A stretch of DNA of 64,000 bases from VXNF01 sp965116465 (GTDB lineage Bacteria; Actinomycetota; Acidimicrobiia; Acidimicrobiales; CATQHL01), in assembly GCA_965116465.1 (NCBI GenBank), contig OZ220687.1, forward strand, positions 2,294,001 through 2,358,000. The letters run 5' to 3'. The notes below the pieces were generated by a model, which searched no databases, had not been told where the DNA came from, and saw only the letters and a list, made by a program, of their open reading frames with translations. How positions within the stretch are numbered: the stretch's first letter is position 1; every line of letters begins with the position of its first letter. Positions 8,873-17,023 of the stretch are shown piece after piece. Made by a program: the position numbers and the translations under genes.

Positions 8873-10048
8873 ATGCCACTGCAGGACCACATGAAGATCA
8901 TCTCGATCGACGATCACGTCATCGAGCACCCGCGGGTCTTCCAGGACCGGCTTCCGGCGCACGCCCGCGAGGCGGGTCCCCGCGTCATCGAGAAGGATCT
9001 CGACACCACCGACCAGTACGGCAACGTCATAACCGGATCCCAGGAACTCTGGCTCTACGAGGGGCGCGAGTATCCGCAGTTCGCCCTCAACGCGGTCATC
9101 GACAAGGACCCGAAGGACTTCGGCCTCGAGCCCTACCGGTTCGACCAGATCCTGCCCGGCTGCTACAACCCCTCCAAGCGGGTCAAGGACATGGACATCG
9201 ACGGGGTCTGGGCCCAGCTGTGCTTCCCGTCGTTCCCCCGCTTCGGCGGCACCCTGTTCCTGGAGAGCGAGGACCGGGACCTGGCTCTGCTGTGCGTGCA
9301 GGCCTACAACGACTTCATCATCGACGAGTGGGCGGGCAGCGAGCCCGAGCGGCTCGTGCCGATGATCATCACTCCGCTGTGGGACCCCGCTCTGGCGGCC
9401 ACCGAGGTGCAGCGCTGCGCCGCCAAGGGGGCCAAGGCCATCACGTTCCCCGAGGCCACGTCACCGCTGGGCCTGCCGTCATTCCACACCGACCACTGGG
9501 ATCCGTTCTTCGCCGCCGCCCAGGACACGGGTCTGCCGGTGTTCATGCACTTCGGCAGTTCGGGCAAGCCGCCGGAGACCGCCCCCGACGCGCCCATCGT
9601 GGTGTGGATCTCGACGATGGGCACCAACTCGATGGTGTGTGCCGCCGACCTGGTGTTCTCGCCGCTGTTCCACAAGTTCCCGGGCCTGCGCGTGGGGCTC
9701 GCCGAGGGCGGCATCGGCTGGATCCCCTACCTGCTGCAGCGCATGGACTTCGTGTGGGAGCGTCATCGCTGGTACACCGGCATCAACACCGAGGTGCCGC
9801 CGTCGGAGCTCTTCCGCAAGCACATCTGGGGCTGCTTCATCGAGGACGAGGCGGGCCTGCGGGAGCGCGAATTCATCGGCGTCGACCACATCTGCTTCGA
9901 GTCGGACTACCCCCACTCCGACTCGCTGTGGCCCAACGCCCGCAAGCGGCTCTCCGAGATGCTCGCCGACGTGCCCGACGACGAGGCCGTCCGCATCGCC
10001 GAGTTGAACGCCCGCGAACTCCTGAACTTCGACGCCGACCTTCGCTGA
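8873..10048 (+). CDS. Amidohydrolase family 2 metal-dependent hydrolase
   Basis: TIM-barrel metal-dependent hydrolase or decarboxylase of the amidohydrolase_2 (ACMSD-like) family, 391 residues. The metal site is suggested by an N-terminal D-D-H (ISIDDHVIEHP), a central GLPVFMHFGSSG histidine and a C-terminal FESDYPHSDS aspartate. GGIGWIPYLLQRMDFVWERH is a family-typical helix. An AGGGGGGAGC element precedes the ATG. It follows the amidase in the same direction. The first position is Asp rather than the commoner His, as in several decarboxylase-like subgroups. Substrate unknown. Confidence 0.85.
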   Translation: MPLQDHMKIISIDDHVIEHPRVFQDRLPAHAREAGPRVIEKDLDTTDQYGNVITGSQELWLYEGREYPQFALNAVIDKDPKDFGLEPYRFDQILPGCYNPSKRVKDMDIDGVWAQLCFPSFPRFGGTLFLESEDRDLALLCVQAYNDFIIDEWAGSEPERLVPMIITPLWDPALAATEVQRCAAKGAKAITFPEATSPLGLPSFHTDHWDPFFAAAQDTGLPVFMHFGSSGKPPETAPDAPIVVWISTMGTNSMVCAADLVFSPLFHKFPGLRVGLAEGGIGWIPYLLQRMDFVWERHRWYTGINTEVPPSELFRKHIWGCFIEDEAGLREREFIGVDHICFESDYPHSDSLWPNARKRLSEMLADVPDDEAVRIAELNARELLNFDADLR

Positions 10049-10260
10049 CCGTAGCCGACCGGCAGCCGCCCGTGATGCCGGAGTTGAGTCGTTGCCTGGG
10101 CATTGTGATCACGATGTGCGCCAGGATCATCCACTACCGCACTTTCGGGGCGAGCGCCCGAATGAAGACGCCGTAGGCTTGGTGTGGGGTGCCGCGCTGG
10201 CGAATCCCTTGACGGCGACCAGGCCGCGGACGGCTCGGCGGCAGAGAGTTGGGCAGCCAC

Positions 10261-10488
10261 ATGACCGAATGGCGGGACTGCGCAGGGGTTGAGAGCGTAC
10301 CGGGCAGGGTGAGCGGTGCCTGTGTCTTCACGGGGACGCGCGTGCCAGTCTCGGCCCTGTTCGAGAACCTGGCGAGCGGGGCCTCAGTCGAGGAGTTCTT
10401 GGACTGGTTTCCGGGAGTGGAAGAGTGGAAGGTGCGGGCCGTCCTCGACCACGAGGCAAAGGCCCTGCGTGCGCTCGCGCGGTCGTGA
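10261..10488 (+). CDS. DUF433-type antitoxin
   Basis: Small protein of the DUF433 family, usually the DNA-binding antitoxin partner of DUF5615 PIN-like toxins. The core is VFTGTRVPVSALFENLASG followed by SVEEFLDWFPGV, the winged-helix signature of the family. ATG 10261 gives 75 residues; a TTG twelve bases upstream is also in frame. Its TGA overlaps the GTG of the next gene by the usual four bases, so the two are co-translated. It probably represses its own promoter, as other antitoxins do (inference). Confidence 0.82.
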   Translation: MTEWRDCAGVESVPGRVSGACVFTGTRVPVSALFENLASGASVEEFLDWFPGVEEWKVRAVLDHEAKALRALARS

Positions 10489-10805
10489 GGATCCTGTTCG
10501 ATCAGGGCACACCCGCGCCTCTCCGGCGACATCTCGGCGACCACAAAGTCGACACAGTGGCGGAGCGAGGGTGGTCCGAGTTGGGCAACGGAGAACTGCT
10601 CGAGCGAGCCGAGTCGGAAGGCTACGACGTCCTCGTGACCACCGATCAGAACATGCGCTATCAGCAGAATCTCGCCGACAGACGGCTGGCAGTCGTGGTA
10701 TTGCTGTCAACGGCGTGGCCTCACGTCCGTTCGCGCACAGAGGAGATTCGTGCCGCTCTCAACGACGTACGCGTCGGTGAGTTCAGAGACGTGCCGATTA
10801 TGTAA
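10485..10805 (+). CDS. DUF5615 PIN-like toxin
   Basis: Toxin half of a DUF433/DUF5615 pair, a PIN-like putative RNase. It begins RILFDQGTPAPLRRHL, with the conserved early Asp (FDQ). ERGWSELGNGELLERAE follows, then YDVLVTTDQNMRYQQNL with the second acidic cluster. The GTG at 10485 overlaps the antitoxin stop (GTGA) and gives 106 residues. A 26-bp repeat follows 40 bp later. Nuclease activity is inferred from the family. Confidence 0.82.
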   Translation: MRILFDQGTPAPLRRHLGDHKVDTVAERGWSELGNGELLERAESEGYDVLVTTDQNMRYQQNLADRRLAVVVLLSTAWPHVRSRTEEIRAALNDVRVGEFRDVPIM

Positions 10806-10844
10806 ATTGCGGGCCGGCCCTTCATGTTTGAGTCCGGGCTTTCG

Positions 10845-10870
10845 GTTATCCCGGCAGAGGCCGGGATCCA
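10845..10870 (+). repeat. Dispersed 26-bp palindromic repeat, copy 2
   Basis: Diverged copy GTTATCCCGGCAGAGGCCGGGATCCA. Both arms changed together (ATCCCGGC and GCCGGGAT), so the stem is preserved; this supports a structural role. It lies between the convergent ends of the toxin and flavoenzyme genes. Confidence 0.75.
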
Positions 10871-10924
10871 CTGACCGGCGGGGTCGAGCGGCGCGACCGA
10901 CGGACGATCCAGTAGCACCGCGAC

Positions 10925-12934
10925 TCAGATCTCGCGGCCGGCTTTCTCGCCCTCGTAGATGGCGATGATCGTGCGCCGGGGGGCGACAGCGTCGCCGACC
11001 TGCTGGACGGACGGGTAGGCGCCCTCGATCTGGCGGAACAAGTCGTCGTTGGGTGTGCGCAGCAGGCTCAGCACCACGGTGTCCACCGTCTCGGTGCGGC
11101 GCCAGCCTCCCCAGACGCTGTACACCTCGGCCTCGCTGCCGTTCACCGACTCGACGAAGGCGTTGGCGGTGAGGCGGACGCCCTTGCCCTCGAGGCGGGG
11201 ATAGATGTGGCTGCCCTCGAGGGCGCCGGCGACGTTCTCGCCGACGACGGCGCGGGGGCAGACCACCTCCACGGAGGCGCCGTTGTCGGCCAGCAGTTCG
11301 GCGAGCCCCAGGGGCAGGTACTCGCCGGTGTCGTCCACGATCAGCACGCTGCTGCCGAGCGCCGCGGGATCGTCCAGTGCCGCCACGATGGCGGAGCCGA
11401 CGTCGATGACGTTGTCCTGATGCACGCCGGGCAGCTCGTCCCGGTCGGTGCGGGTGACGCTGAATCCGGTGCAGTCCCAGGTGGATCCGGTGGCACAGAC
11501 GACCGCGTCGGGGGTTTCGCCGTCCAGCAGTTCCCGGGTGACGTCGACGCCCGTGCGCACCTCCACGCCGCCCGTGCGCATCTCCGTCAGGAGGTTGTCG
11601 ATGGCGTCCTGCCAGGCCGTGCGGGTAGGCAGGTGTTTGATGAGGTTGATGTGGCCGCCGAGCTCGTCGGACCGCTCGAACAGGACCACCTGGTGGCCGC
11701 GCCGCCCGGCCACCGCCGCGCTCTTCATGCCCGCCGGCCCACCGCCGACCACAACGACCTTCTTGGAGCGTTCGCCGGCGACCAGCTTGAGCGATCCCTC
11801 GCCCCATTCCGCCTCCCGCCCGGTCACCGGGTTCACCATGCAGAAGATGTCGCGCTGCTGGAAGTTGCGCAGGATGCACTCGTTGGCGCCGACGCAGATG
11901 TGCGTCTCGTGCTTGCGCCCTTCCTGGGCCTTGCGGACCAGCGCAGGGTCGGTGATGTGGGCGCGGGTCATGCAGACCATGTCGGCCCAGCCGTTGGCCA
12001 CGATGTCGGCGGCCATGTCGATGTGCCGGATCCGCCCGACGATGAACACCTTGGCGCGGTCGCCGACGACCTCCTTGGCCCGCCGGCCGAAGGGGATCAT
12101 GAAGCCGTCGGGGACCGACATGGGTGCAACCGCCAGGTGGAGGTTGTGGTAGTTGCCCCCCGACAGGTCGAAGAAGTCGAAATTGCCGGTATCGGCCAGG
12201 ATGTCGAGGATCTCCTCGCTCTGCTCGCCGGTGATCCCGGCCTCGCCGGCGAACTCGTCGAAGGACAGGCGGATGCCCATCGTGAAGTCGCCGACCTCCT
12301 GGCGGACCGCGTCGGCCACCTCGATGGCGAACCGGCAGCGATTGCGGATCGATCCCCCGTACTCGTCGGTCCGGCGGTTGTAGAACGGGCTGAGGAACTG
12401 GGCGATGCCGTAGCTGTGGGCGCCGTGGAGTTCCACCCCGTCGAGCCCTGAGCGCTTGACGTTCCGGACCGACTGCACGTACCCCGCCACCAGCGAGCGG
12501 ATCTCCCGCTTGCCGACCACGTGGGGGATCTCGTTGTGGATCACCGAGGGCACTCTGGAGACGCCCCAGAGGGGATGCCAGGGCGAGAACATGTGGCCCT
12601 TGTCCTGCACGCCCATGATGGCGAGTTCGATGAACATGGCGCAGCCGTGTTCGTGGATGGTCTGGGCCAGGCGTTCCATCTGGGGGATGCAGCGCTCCTC
12701 CCAGGCCGTGATGCAGTTGTAGAACGAGCCCAGGCTGAGTTCGTGGGCGGCATGCTGCTCGCTGATCAGCAGCGCCAGGCCGCCCATCGCCCGCTCGCGG
12801 TAGTAGGCGATGTGGCGGTCGCTGAGGATGTGGTCCTTGCTGTAGGCGAGGCTGTGCGCGCTGGTCATCACGCGGTTCTTGAGGGTGGTGGTGCCCACCT
12901 CCAGCGGCTGCCACAGAACATCCAGATTCGACAT
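10925..12934 (-). CDS. NADH:flavin oxidoreductase / 2,4-dienoyl-CoA reductase-type flavoenzyme
   Basis: Three-part flavoprotein of the FadH/trimethylamine dehydrogenase family. It has an N-terminal Old Yellow Enzyme barrel with FMN (LKNRVMTSAHS, GVELHGAHSYGIAQFLSP), an Fe-S segment, and a C-terminal FAD/NAD(P) domain (KVVVVGGGPAGMKSAAVA). ATG 12934 gives 669 residues, the normal length. In the Fe-S segment the cysteines are C347, C353 and C365, but the position expected to hold the second ligand is Ala350 (CVGANEC), so a [4Fe-4S] cluster would lack one ligand. Relatives act as dienoyl-CoA reductases or N-demethylases; amine or betaine demethylation would suit this neighbourhood (inference). 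It is divergent from the racemase-like gene across 102 bp. Confidence 0.83.
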   Translation of the reverse strand: MSNLDVLWQPLEVGTTTLKNRVMTSAHSLAYSKDHILSDRHIAYYRERAMGGLALLISEQHAAHELSLGSFYNCITAWEERCIPQMERLAQTIHEHGCAMFIELAIMGVQDKGHMFSPWHPLWGVSRVPSVIHNEIPHVVGKREIRSLVAGYVQSVRNVKRSGLDGVELHGAHSYGIAQFLSPFYNRRTDEYGGSIRNRCRFAIEVADAVRQEVGDFTMGIRLSFDEFAGEAGITGEQSEEILDILADTGNFDFFDLSGGNYHNLHLAVAPMSVPDGFMIPFGRRAKEVVGDRAKVFIVGRIRHIDMAADIVANGWADMVCMTRAHITDPALVRKAQEGRKHETHICVGANECILRNFQQRDIFCMVNPVTGREAEWGEGSLKLVAGERSKKVVVVGGGPAGMKSAAVAGRRGHQVVLFERSDELGGHINLIKHLPTRTAWQDAIDNLLTEMRTGGVEVRTGVDVTRELLDGETPDAVVCATGSTWDCTGFSVTRTDRDELPGVHQDNVIDVGSAIVAALDDPAALGSSVLIVDDTGEYLPLGLAELLADNGASVEVVCPRAVVGENVAGALEGSHIYPRLEGKGVRLTANAFVESVNGSEAEVYSVWGGWRRTETVDTVVLSLLRTPNDDLFRQIEGAYPSVQQVGDAVAPRRTIIAIYEGEKAGREI

Positions 12935-13036
12935 CGCCAACCCCCTCGGATCAGGCCGCACGCAGGGTGTCCGTCCCGAGGCGAACAGTACTCGCCGGAT
13001 TGGCAGCGGGCGCAGGGAGGCGTCAGACTGCCGGGT

Positions 13037-13789
13037 ATGCGGATCAAATACATCATCCCGTTCCCTTTCGATGAGGGTCAGGACATCCGATCTGCTCAGG
13101 TTCCCAGCGATCTGCTCGGCGAGGGCACGCATGTCGAGTGCGTGCCGGTGCGGAACACGGCCACGCTGGTGGACTGCTACTACGAGGACCTCATCTTCGA
13201 GATGTACATCGTCGAGGCGGGGCTGCGCGCCGAGGAGGAGGGTTACGACGCGGTCGTCATGGACACCGTGTCCGACTCGGGCCTGGCCGCTCTGCGGTCG
13301 CGCCTGTCCATCCCCGTGCTGGGCCCGGGCCTGGTCTCCTACGCCGTCGCCGTCATGCTGGGCAAGCGCTTCTCGATCATCACGATGTGGGACCAGTGGC
13401 GCCACCTGTACGAGAAGAACCTGGACACCTACCACCTGTGGGACCACTGCGCCTCGGTGCGGGCGGCGGGCATCCGCCCCGACATGGAGGAACTGCTGAG
13501 CGGCAAGGAGGAGACGGTCTTCCCCCGCCTGCTCGAGGAGGCCCGCCTGGCTATCACCGAGGACCGCGCCGACGTGATCCTGCTCGGATCCACGACCATG
13601 CACCAGGCGGCGGACCACCTGGCCCGTCACCTGGAGGCGCCGGTGATCAACCCCGGCCCGGTGGCCATCAAGATGGCCGAGGCGATGGTCCAGTTGGGTC
13701 TCGCCCACTCCAAGGTGGCGTTCCCCTCACCGGCCGTGATCCAGGACGAGAAGTTCTTCTCGCTCGTCTCCGCTCCGAAGCCGAACTAG
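13037..13789 (+). CDS. Asp/Glu/hydantoin racemase superfamily protein lacking both catalytic Cys
   Basis: 250-residue protein with the two-domain fold signature of the Asp/Glu/hydantoin racemase family: DAVVMDTVSDSGLAALR in the first half and ILLGSTTMHQAADHLARH in the second. Functional racemases and maleate isomerases have Cys at both equivalent places (family patterns like GCFGDPGL and LGCTGM). Here they are Thr77 and Ser185, read directly in the DNA. It is therefore unlikely to be a standard two-base racemase and may be a lyase, decarboxylase, isomerase or binding protein. ATG 13037 is the only well-placed start. Reaction not assignable. Confidence 0.72.
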   Translation: MRIKYIIPFPFDEGQDIRSAQVPSDLLGEGTHVECVPVRNTATLVDCYYEDLIFEMYIVEAGLRAEEEGYDAVVMDTVSDSGLAALRSRLSIPVLGPGLVSYAVAVMLGKRFSIITMWDQWRHLYEKNLDTYHLWDHCASVRAAGIRPDMEELLSGKEETVFPRLLEEARLAITEDRADVILLGSTTMHQAADHLARHLEAPVINPGPVAIKMAEAMVQLGLAHSKVAFPSPAVIQDEKFFSLVSAPKPN

Positions 13790-13839
13790 CCCGAGACGCC
13801 GGCCAGCCGCCGATCAGGGAGGCGCCTGCCGTCCCTGCC

Positions 13840-14817
13840 TCACGGCGACAGCAGCCGAACGGCGGCCTCCACGATGGCTTCGGTGCCGGGGACGATGGCG
13901 CCCTCGAGTGGGGGGCTGAAGGGGATCGGTGCCCGGGCGGCGCCGACGCGGACGACGGGGGCCTTCAGGTCGGCGAAGAGCTCCTCGCCGATGCGGGCGG
14001 ACAGTTCGGCGCCGTAGCCGCCGGTGAGCCAGGCCTCGTGGGCGATGACGACCCTGCCGGTCTTGGACACCGAGGCGGCCACGGTCTCGAAGTCCAGCGG
14101 CCATAGGCTGCGGAGGTCGATCAGCTCGGCTGAGATCCCGTCGTCGTCGGCGAGAATGGCTGCCGCGTCGGCGCCCCGCAGCGCCATGGCCGAGTAGGTG
14201 ATCAGCGTGACGTCGCCGCCCTCCCGCACGACCGAGGCCGAGCCCAGCGGTATCCGGTGGTCACCCTCGGGAACGGGCCCGCGCTTGGCGGTGATGGACT
14301 TGTTCTCGAGGTAGATGACCGGGTCGTCGTCGTCCATGGCCGACCGCAGTAGGCCCTTGGCGTCGGCCGGGTTGGACGGCGCCACCACCTTCAGGCCGGC
14401 GACGTGGGTGAACAGCGCCTCGAGGCTGCCGGAATGCTGGGCGGCCGAGGAGCGCAGGATGCCGTCCGAGGCCCGCAGCACCAGCGGCACGCTCACCTGG
14501 CCGCCGGACATGTAGCGCATCTTGGCGGCCTGGTTGACGATCTCGTCCATGGCGCCGAGGGTGAACTCCAGGAAACTCATCGACGCCACCGGCCGCAGCC
14601 CCGTCATCGCCGCGCCCACAGCGGCCGACATGATCAGCGCCTCGGAGATGGGCATGTCGATGATGCGGTCGGGGCCGAACTCCTCCAGCAGGCCCCGGAA
14701 CTGCCCGAAGTTGCCGCCCCAACTGATGTCCTCGCCCAGCACGATCACCCGGTCGTCCTCCCGCATGGCCAGGCGCGTGGCGTCCACCGTGGCCTGTCCG
14801 AACGACATGCGCTTCAC
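13840..14817 (-). CDS. 2-oxoacid dehydrogenase E1 component, beta subunit (AcoB/PdhB-like)
   Basis: Beta subunit of a thiamine-diphosphate E1 heterotetramer acting on pyruvate, branched 2-oxoacids or acetoin. Hallmarks are VLGEDISWGGNFGQFRGL, FGPDRIIDMPISE, the subunit-contact RYMSGGQ block and the C-terminal SKTGRVVIAHEAWLTGGYG. GTG 14817 overlaps the E1 alpha stop (GTGA) and gives 325 residues, the normal length; longer forms run into the alpha gene. It is the last gene of a minus-strand set with lipoyl protein, SDR and E1 alpha. The acetoin-dehydrogenase branch is the closest guess from the gene set; no acetoin-specific residue was used. Confidence 0.9.
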   Translation of the reverse strand: MKRMSFGQATVDATRLAMREDDRVIVLGEDISWGGNFGQFRGLLEEFGPDRIIDMPISEALIMSAAVGAAMTGLRPVASMSFLEFTLGAMDEIVNQAAKMRYMSGGQVSVPLVLRASDGILRSSAAQHSGSLEALFTHVAGLKVVAPSNPADAKGLLRSAMDDDDPVIYLENKSITAKRGPVPEGDHRIPLGSASVVREGGDVTLITYSAMALRGADAAAILADDDGISAELIDLRSLWPLDFETVAASVSKTGRVVIAHEAWLTGGYGAELSARIGEELFADLKAPVVRVGAARAPIPFSPPLEGAIVPGTEAIVEAAVRLLSP

Positions 14818-15824
14818 GGGTCGACCTCGCGGGGCGGCGTGTACACGTAGTCGAGAGCGGTGCCGGGGTCGGGATCCGGCGATGTCTCTGCGAAGTCCTC
14901 CGCGGCCGCCGTTTCCGCCCGAGCAGCGCTCCACACCGCCTCGATCCCCGCCGCGTCCAGCCAGCCCGCCCCCAGCAACGCGGTCTCCAGCCGCGTGATC
15001 GGATCGGCTGCGCGCCACTCCTCGACCTCGGTGGCGGCGCGGTAGACCTCGGCGTCGCCGACGTAGTGGCCGCTGTGGCGGTAGGTGACGCAATTCAGGA
15101 GGGTCGGACCCTCGCCGCGCCGCGCCGCTTCGACGGCCGTACTCGCCGTCGCATGCACCGCGCCGGCGTCGTTGCCGTCGACGGTCACCCCCGGTATGTC
15201 ATAGGCGGTGGCACGGATCGCCAGATCCTCCACCGCGGAGGTGCGGCTGATTGCGGTGAACTGGGCGTACTGGTTGTTCTCGCAGACGAACACCACCGGC
15301 AGTGATTTCACCGAGGCGAAGTTCAGCGACTCGTGGAACGGGCCCTTGTTGATGCCGCCGTCCCCGAAGAAGCACACGGCAACCTGACCCGATCCGCGAT
15401 GCCGCGCCGCCAAGCCGGCGCCGGCCGCGATGCCGAATCCACCGCCGACGATGCCGTTGGCGCCGAGCATGCCGAGTGAGAAGTCGGCGACGTGCATCGA
15501 TCCGCCCCTGCCACGGTTGGCGCCCGTCTCCTTGCCGAAGAGTTCGGCCATGAGCCGGTCGGTCCCCGTGCCCTTGGCGATGGTGTGGCCGTGGCCCCGG
15601 TGCGTCGACGTGATGTAGTCGTCGAGTCGGAGGTTCTGGCAGACCGCGGCGGCGATCGCCTCCTGTCCCAGGTAGGTGTGCACGAATCCGGGCAGCCTGC
15701 CGGCCACGAACAACTCCGTGACCCGCGTCTCGAACACCCGGATGCGCACCATGGTGGCGTGAACGGCGCGGGCTCCCTTCGGGTCCAGCCCTGTCAAGGT
15801 GGCCGGGCCGGTCGGTGGGCTCAC
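14814..15824 (-). CDS. 2-oxoacid dehydrogenase E1 component, alpha subunit (AcoA/PdhA-like)
   Basis: Thiamine-diphosphate-binding alpha subunit, 336 residues. The ThDP/Mg motif is clear: FFGDGGINKGPFHESLNFAS ending at the ENNQYAQ asparagines. The active-site loop is THRGHGHTIAKG and the phosphorylation-loop region is TYRHSGHYVGD. The GTG at 15824 is supported by a GGGGAGG ribosome site seven bases upstream. It overlaps the E1 beta gene, so the subunits are made together. The SDR gene ends 52 bp upstream. Confidence 0.92.
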   Translation of the reverse strand: MSPPTGPATLTGLDPKGARAVHATMVRIRVFETRVTELFVAGRLPGFVHTYLGQEAIAAAVCQNLRLDDYITSTHRGHGHTIAKGTGTDRLMAELFGKETGANRGRGGSMHVADFSLGMLGANGIVGGGFGIAAGAGLAARHRGSGQVAVCFFGDGGINKGPFHESLNFASVKSLPVVFVCENNQYAQFTAISRTSAVEDLAIRATAYDIPGVTVDGNDAGAVHATASTAVEAARRGEGPTLLNCVTYRHSGHYVGDAEVYRAATEVEEWRAADPITRLETALLGAGWLDAAGIEAVWSAARAETAAAEDFAETSPDPDPGTALDYVYTPPREVDP

Positions 15825-15876
15825 GTGGGTGCCTCCCCGCCGGGTCCGGCGAGCGTGGCGGGATCGATCGGTGGCG

Positions 15877-16638
15877 TCACTGGGCCAGGTAGCCGCCGTC
15901 GACGGCCAGGATGTGCCCGGTCACCATGGCGGCCGCGCCGGAGGCCAGGAAGATCGCGGGTCCCACGATCTCCTCGGGCTGGCCGATCCGGCCGAGCGGC
16001 GTGCGGGACTCCCAGTCGGCGCGCATGTCCGGTTCCCTCTCCCACTGGGCCAGCACGATGGCCGACTCGAACTGCGAGGGAGCGATGGCGTTGACCCGCA
16101 CGCCTTGCGGTGCCCACTCGATGGCGAGCGTGCGGGTGAGTGCCACCACCCCTCCCTTGGAAGCCTGGTAGCCGAGGCTGCCCGGGAAGCCCGCCAGACC
16201 GCCCACCGAGGCGATGTTGATGATCGAGCCCGACCCTGCAGGCACCATGTGGCGCCCCGCCGCCCGGCAAGCGAGGTACGTGCCGCGCAGATTGATCTCC
16301 ATCACCGAGTCCCACAGGTTCTCGGGGTAGTCCACGGCGGGGGAGCGCCCCCCGACGCCGGCGCTGTTGACGAGAACGTCGATCCGCCCCGCGTCGGCGA
16401 CCAGCCCGTCCACGGCTGCGGCGACCGCCTCTGCGTCGGTCACGTCTGCGGTATACGCATCCGCGGTCCCGCCGATCGACCGGGCCACCTGCTCGTTGCC
16501 CTCGGCGTCGCGGTCGACGCAGCGCACCCGGGCGCCCGCCTCGGCGAATCCCACGGCGATGGCGCGGCCCAGCCCGCTGGCGGCACCGGTCACGAGGGCG
16601 ACCTGCCCCGCCAGCGAGAAGCGGTCTTGCGCGGTCAT
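15877..16638 (-). CDS. Short-chain dehydrogenase/reductase (SDR)
   Basis: Classical NAD(P)-dependent SDR, 253 residues. The dinucleotide motif is VTGAASGLGRAIA, followed by VNSAGVGG. The catalytic Ser-Tyr-Lys are in NIASVGG and YQASKGG, and the C-terminus is VTGHILAVDGGYL. An acidic VDRDAEG after beta-2 suggests NAD(H) preference. ATG 16638 overlaps the stop of the lipoyl protein (ATGA). Between a lipoyl carrier and E1 genes it may oxidise a hydroxy compound to the oxo substrate of E1, or reduce diacetyl/acetoin (inference). Confidence 0.9.
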   Translation of the reverse strand: MTAQDRFSLAGQVALVTGAASGLGRAIAVGFAEAGARVRCVDRDAEGNEQVARSIGGTADAYTADVTDAEAVAAAVDGLVADAGRIDVLVNSAGVGGRSPAVDYPENLWDSVMEINLRGTYLACRAAGRHMVPAGSGSIINIASVGGLAGFPGSLGYQASKGGVVALTRTLAIEWAPQGVRVNAIAPSQFESAIVLAQWEREPDMRADWESRTPLGRIGQPEEIVGPAIFLASGAAAMVTGHILAVDGGYLAQ

Positions 16639-16883
16639 GCCACCACGTGGCCGATGGTCGTGCCCACATCGACCTCGACATCGTCCTCGGGATCGGCCTC
16701 GACCACGATCTCCAGCGTGCCGGTGGCCGGTGCCTCGATCGCCGTCTCGGCCTTCTCCGACTCCACGATCACCACTTCGTCGCCCGCCTCCACACGGTCG
16801 CCGGCGGCATGGAGCCACTGCACGATGATGACCGACTCCACGACGCCGGAGTGGGGGACGACGATCGCGGTTCGCTCGGCCAT
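16635..16883 (-). CDS. Stand-alone lipoyl/biotinyl carrier domain protein
   Basis: 82-residue protein made only of a lipoyl-type domain. The modified lysine is Lys44 in VESEKAETAIEAP, followed by GTLEIVVEADPEDDVEVDVG. It has the length of one carrier domain and no E2 acyltransferase core or E1/E3-binding domain. It is the first gene of the minus-strand set and overlaps the SDR start. As a free carrier it could serve E1 here, with an E2 core elsewhere in the genome. A biotin carrier is less likely because the Lys context is EKAE rather than MKM. Confidence 0.85.
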   Translation of the reverse strand: MAERTAIVVPHSGVVESVIIVQWLHAAGDRVEAGDEVVIVESEKAETAIEAPATGTLEIVVEADPEDDVEVDVGTTIGHVVA

Positions 16884-16954
16884 GTCCTCAGCCGCCGGCT
16901 CTCTCGGAGATCATGGATCGATTCGACGCGGATACCACTGGTACGGCTGGCCTG

Positions 16955-16980
16955 TGGATTCCGGACTCCGCCGGAATGAC
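16955..16980 (-). repeat. Dispersed 26-bp palindromic repeat, copy 3
   Basis: Reverse-oriented copy, reading TGGATTCC(GGACTCCGCC)GGAATGAC on the plus strand. It lies in the 140-bp gap upstream of the lipoyl gene and past the end of the RraA-like gene. Confidence 0.85.
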
Positions 16981-17023
16981 GGAGCAGGTGGCCGAGAGCG
17001 TCGGTAAGCCACCTCAGCGGCCA

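Noticed and set aside
12934..13708. N-terminal extension of the flavoenzyme to 927 residues
   Set aside because: The extra 258 residues lie antisense to the racemase-like gene and have shadow composition; the family starts at the ATG at 12934.
13037..13789. Maleate isomerase to complete a nicotinate pathway
   Set aside because: Both cysteines needed by maleate isomerase are absent.
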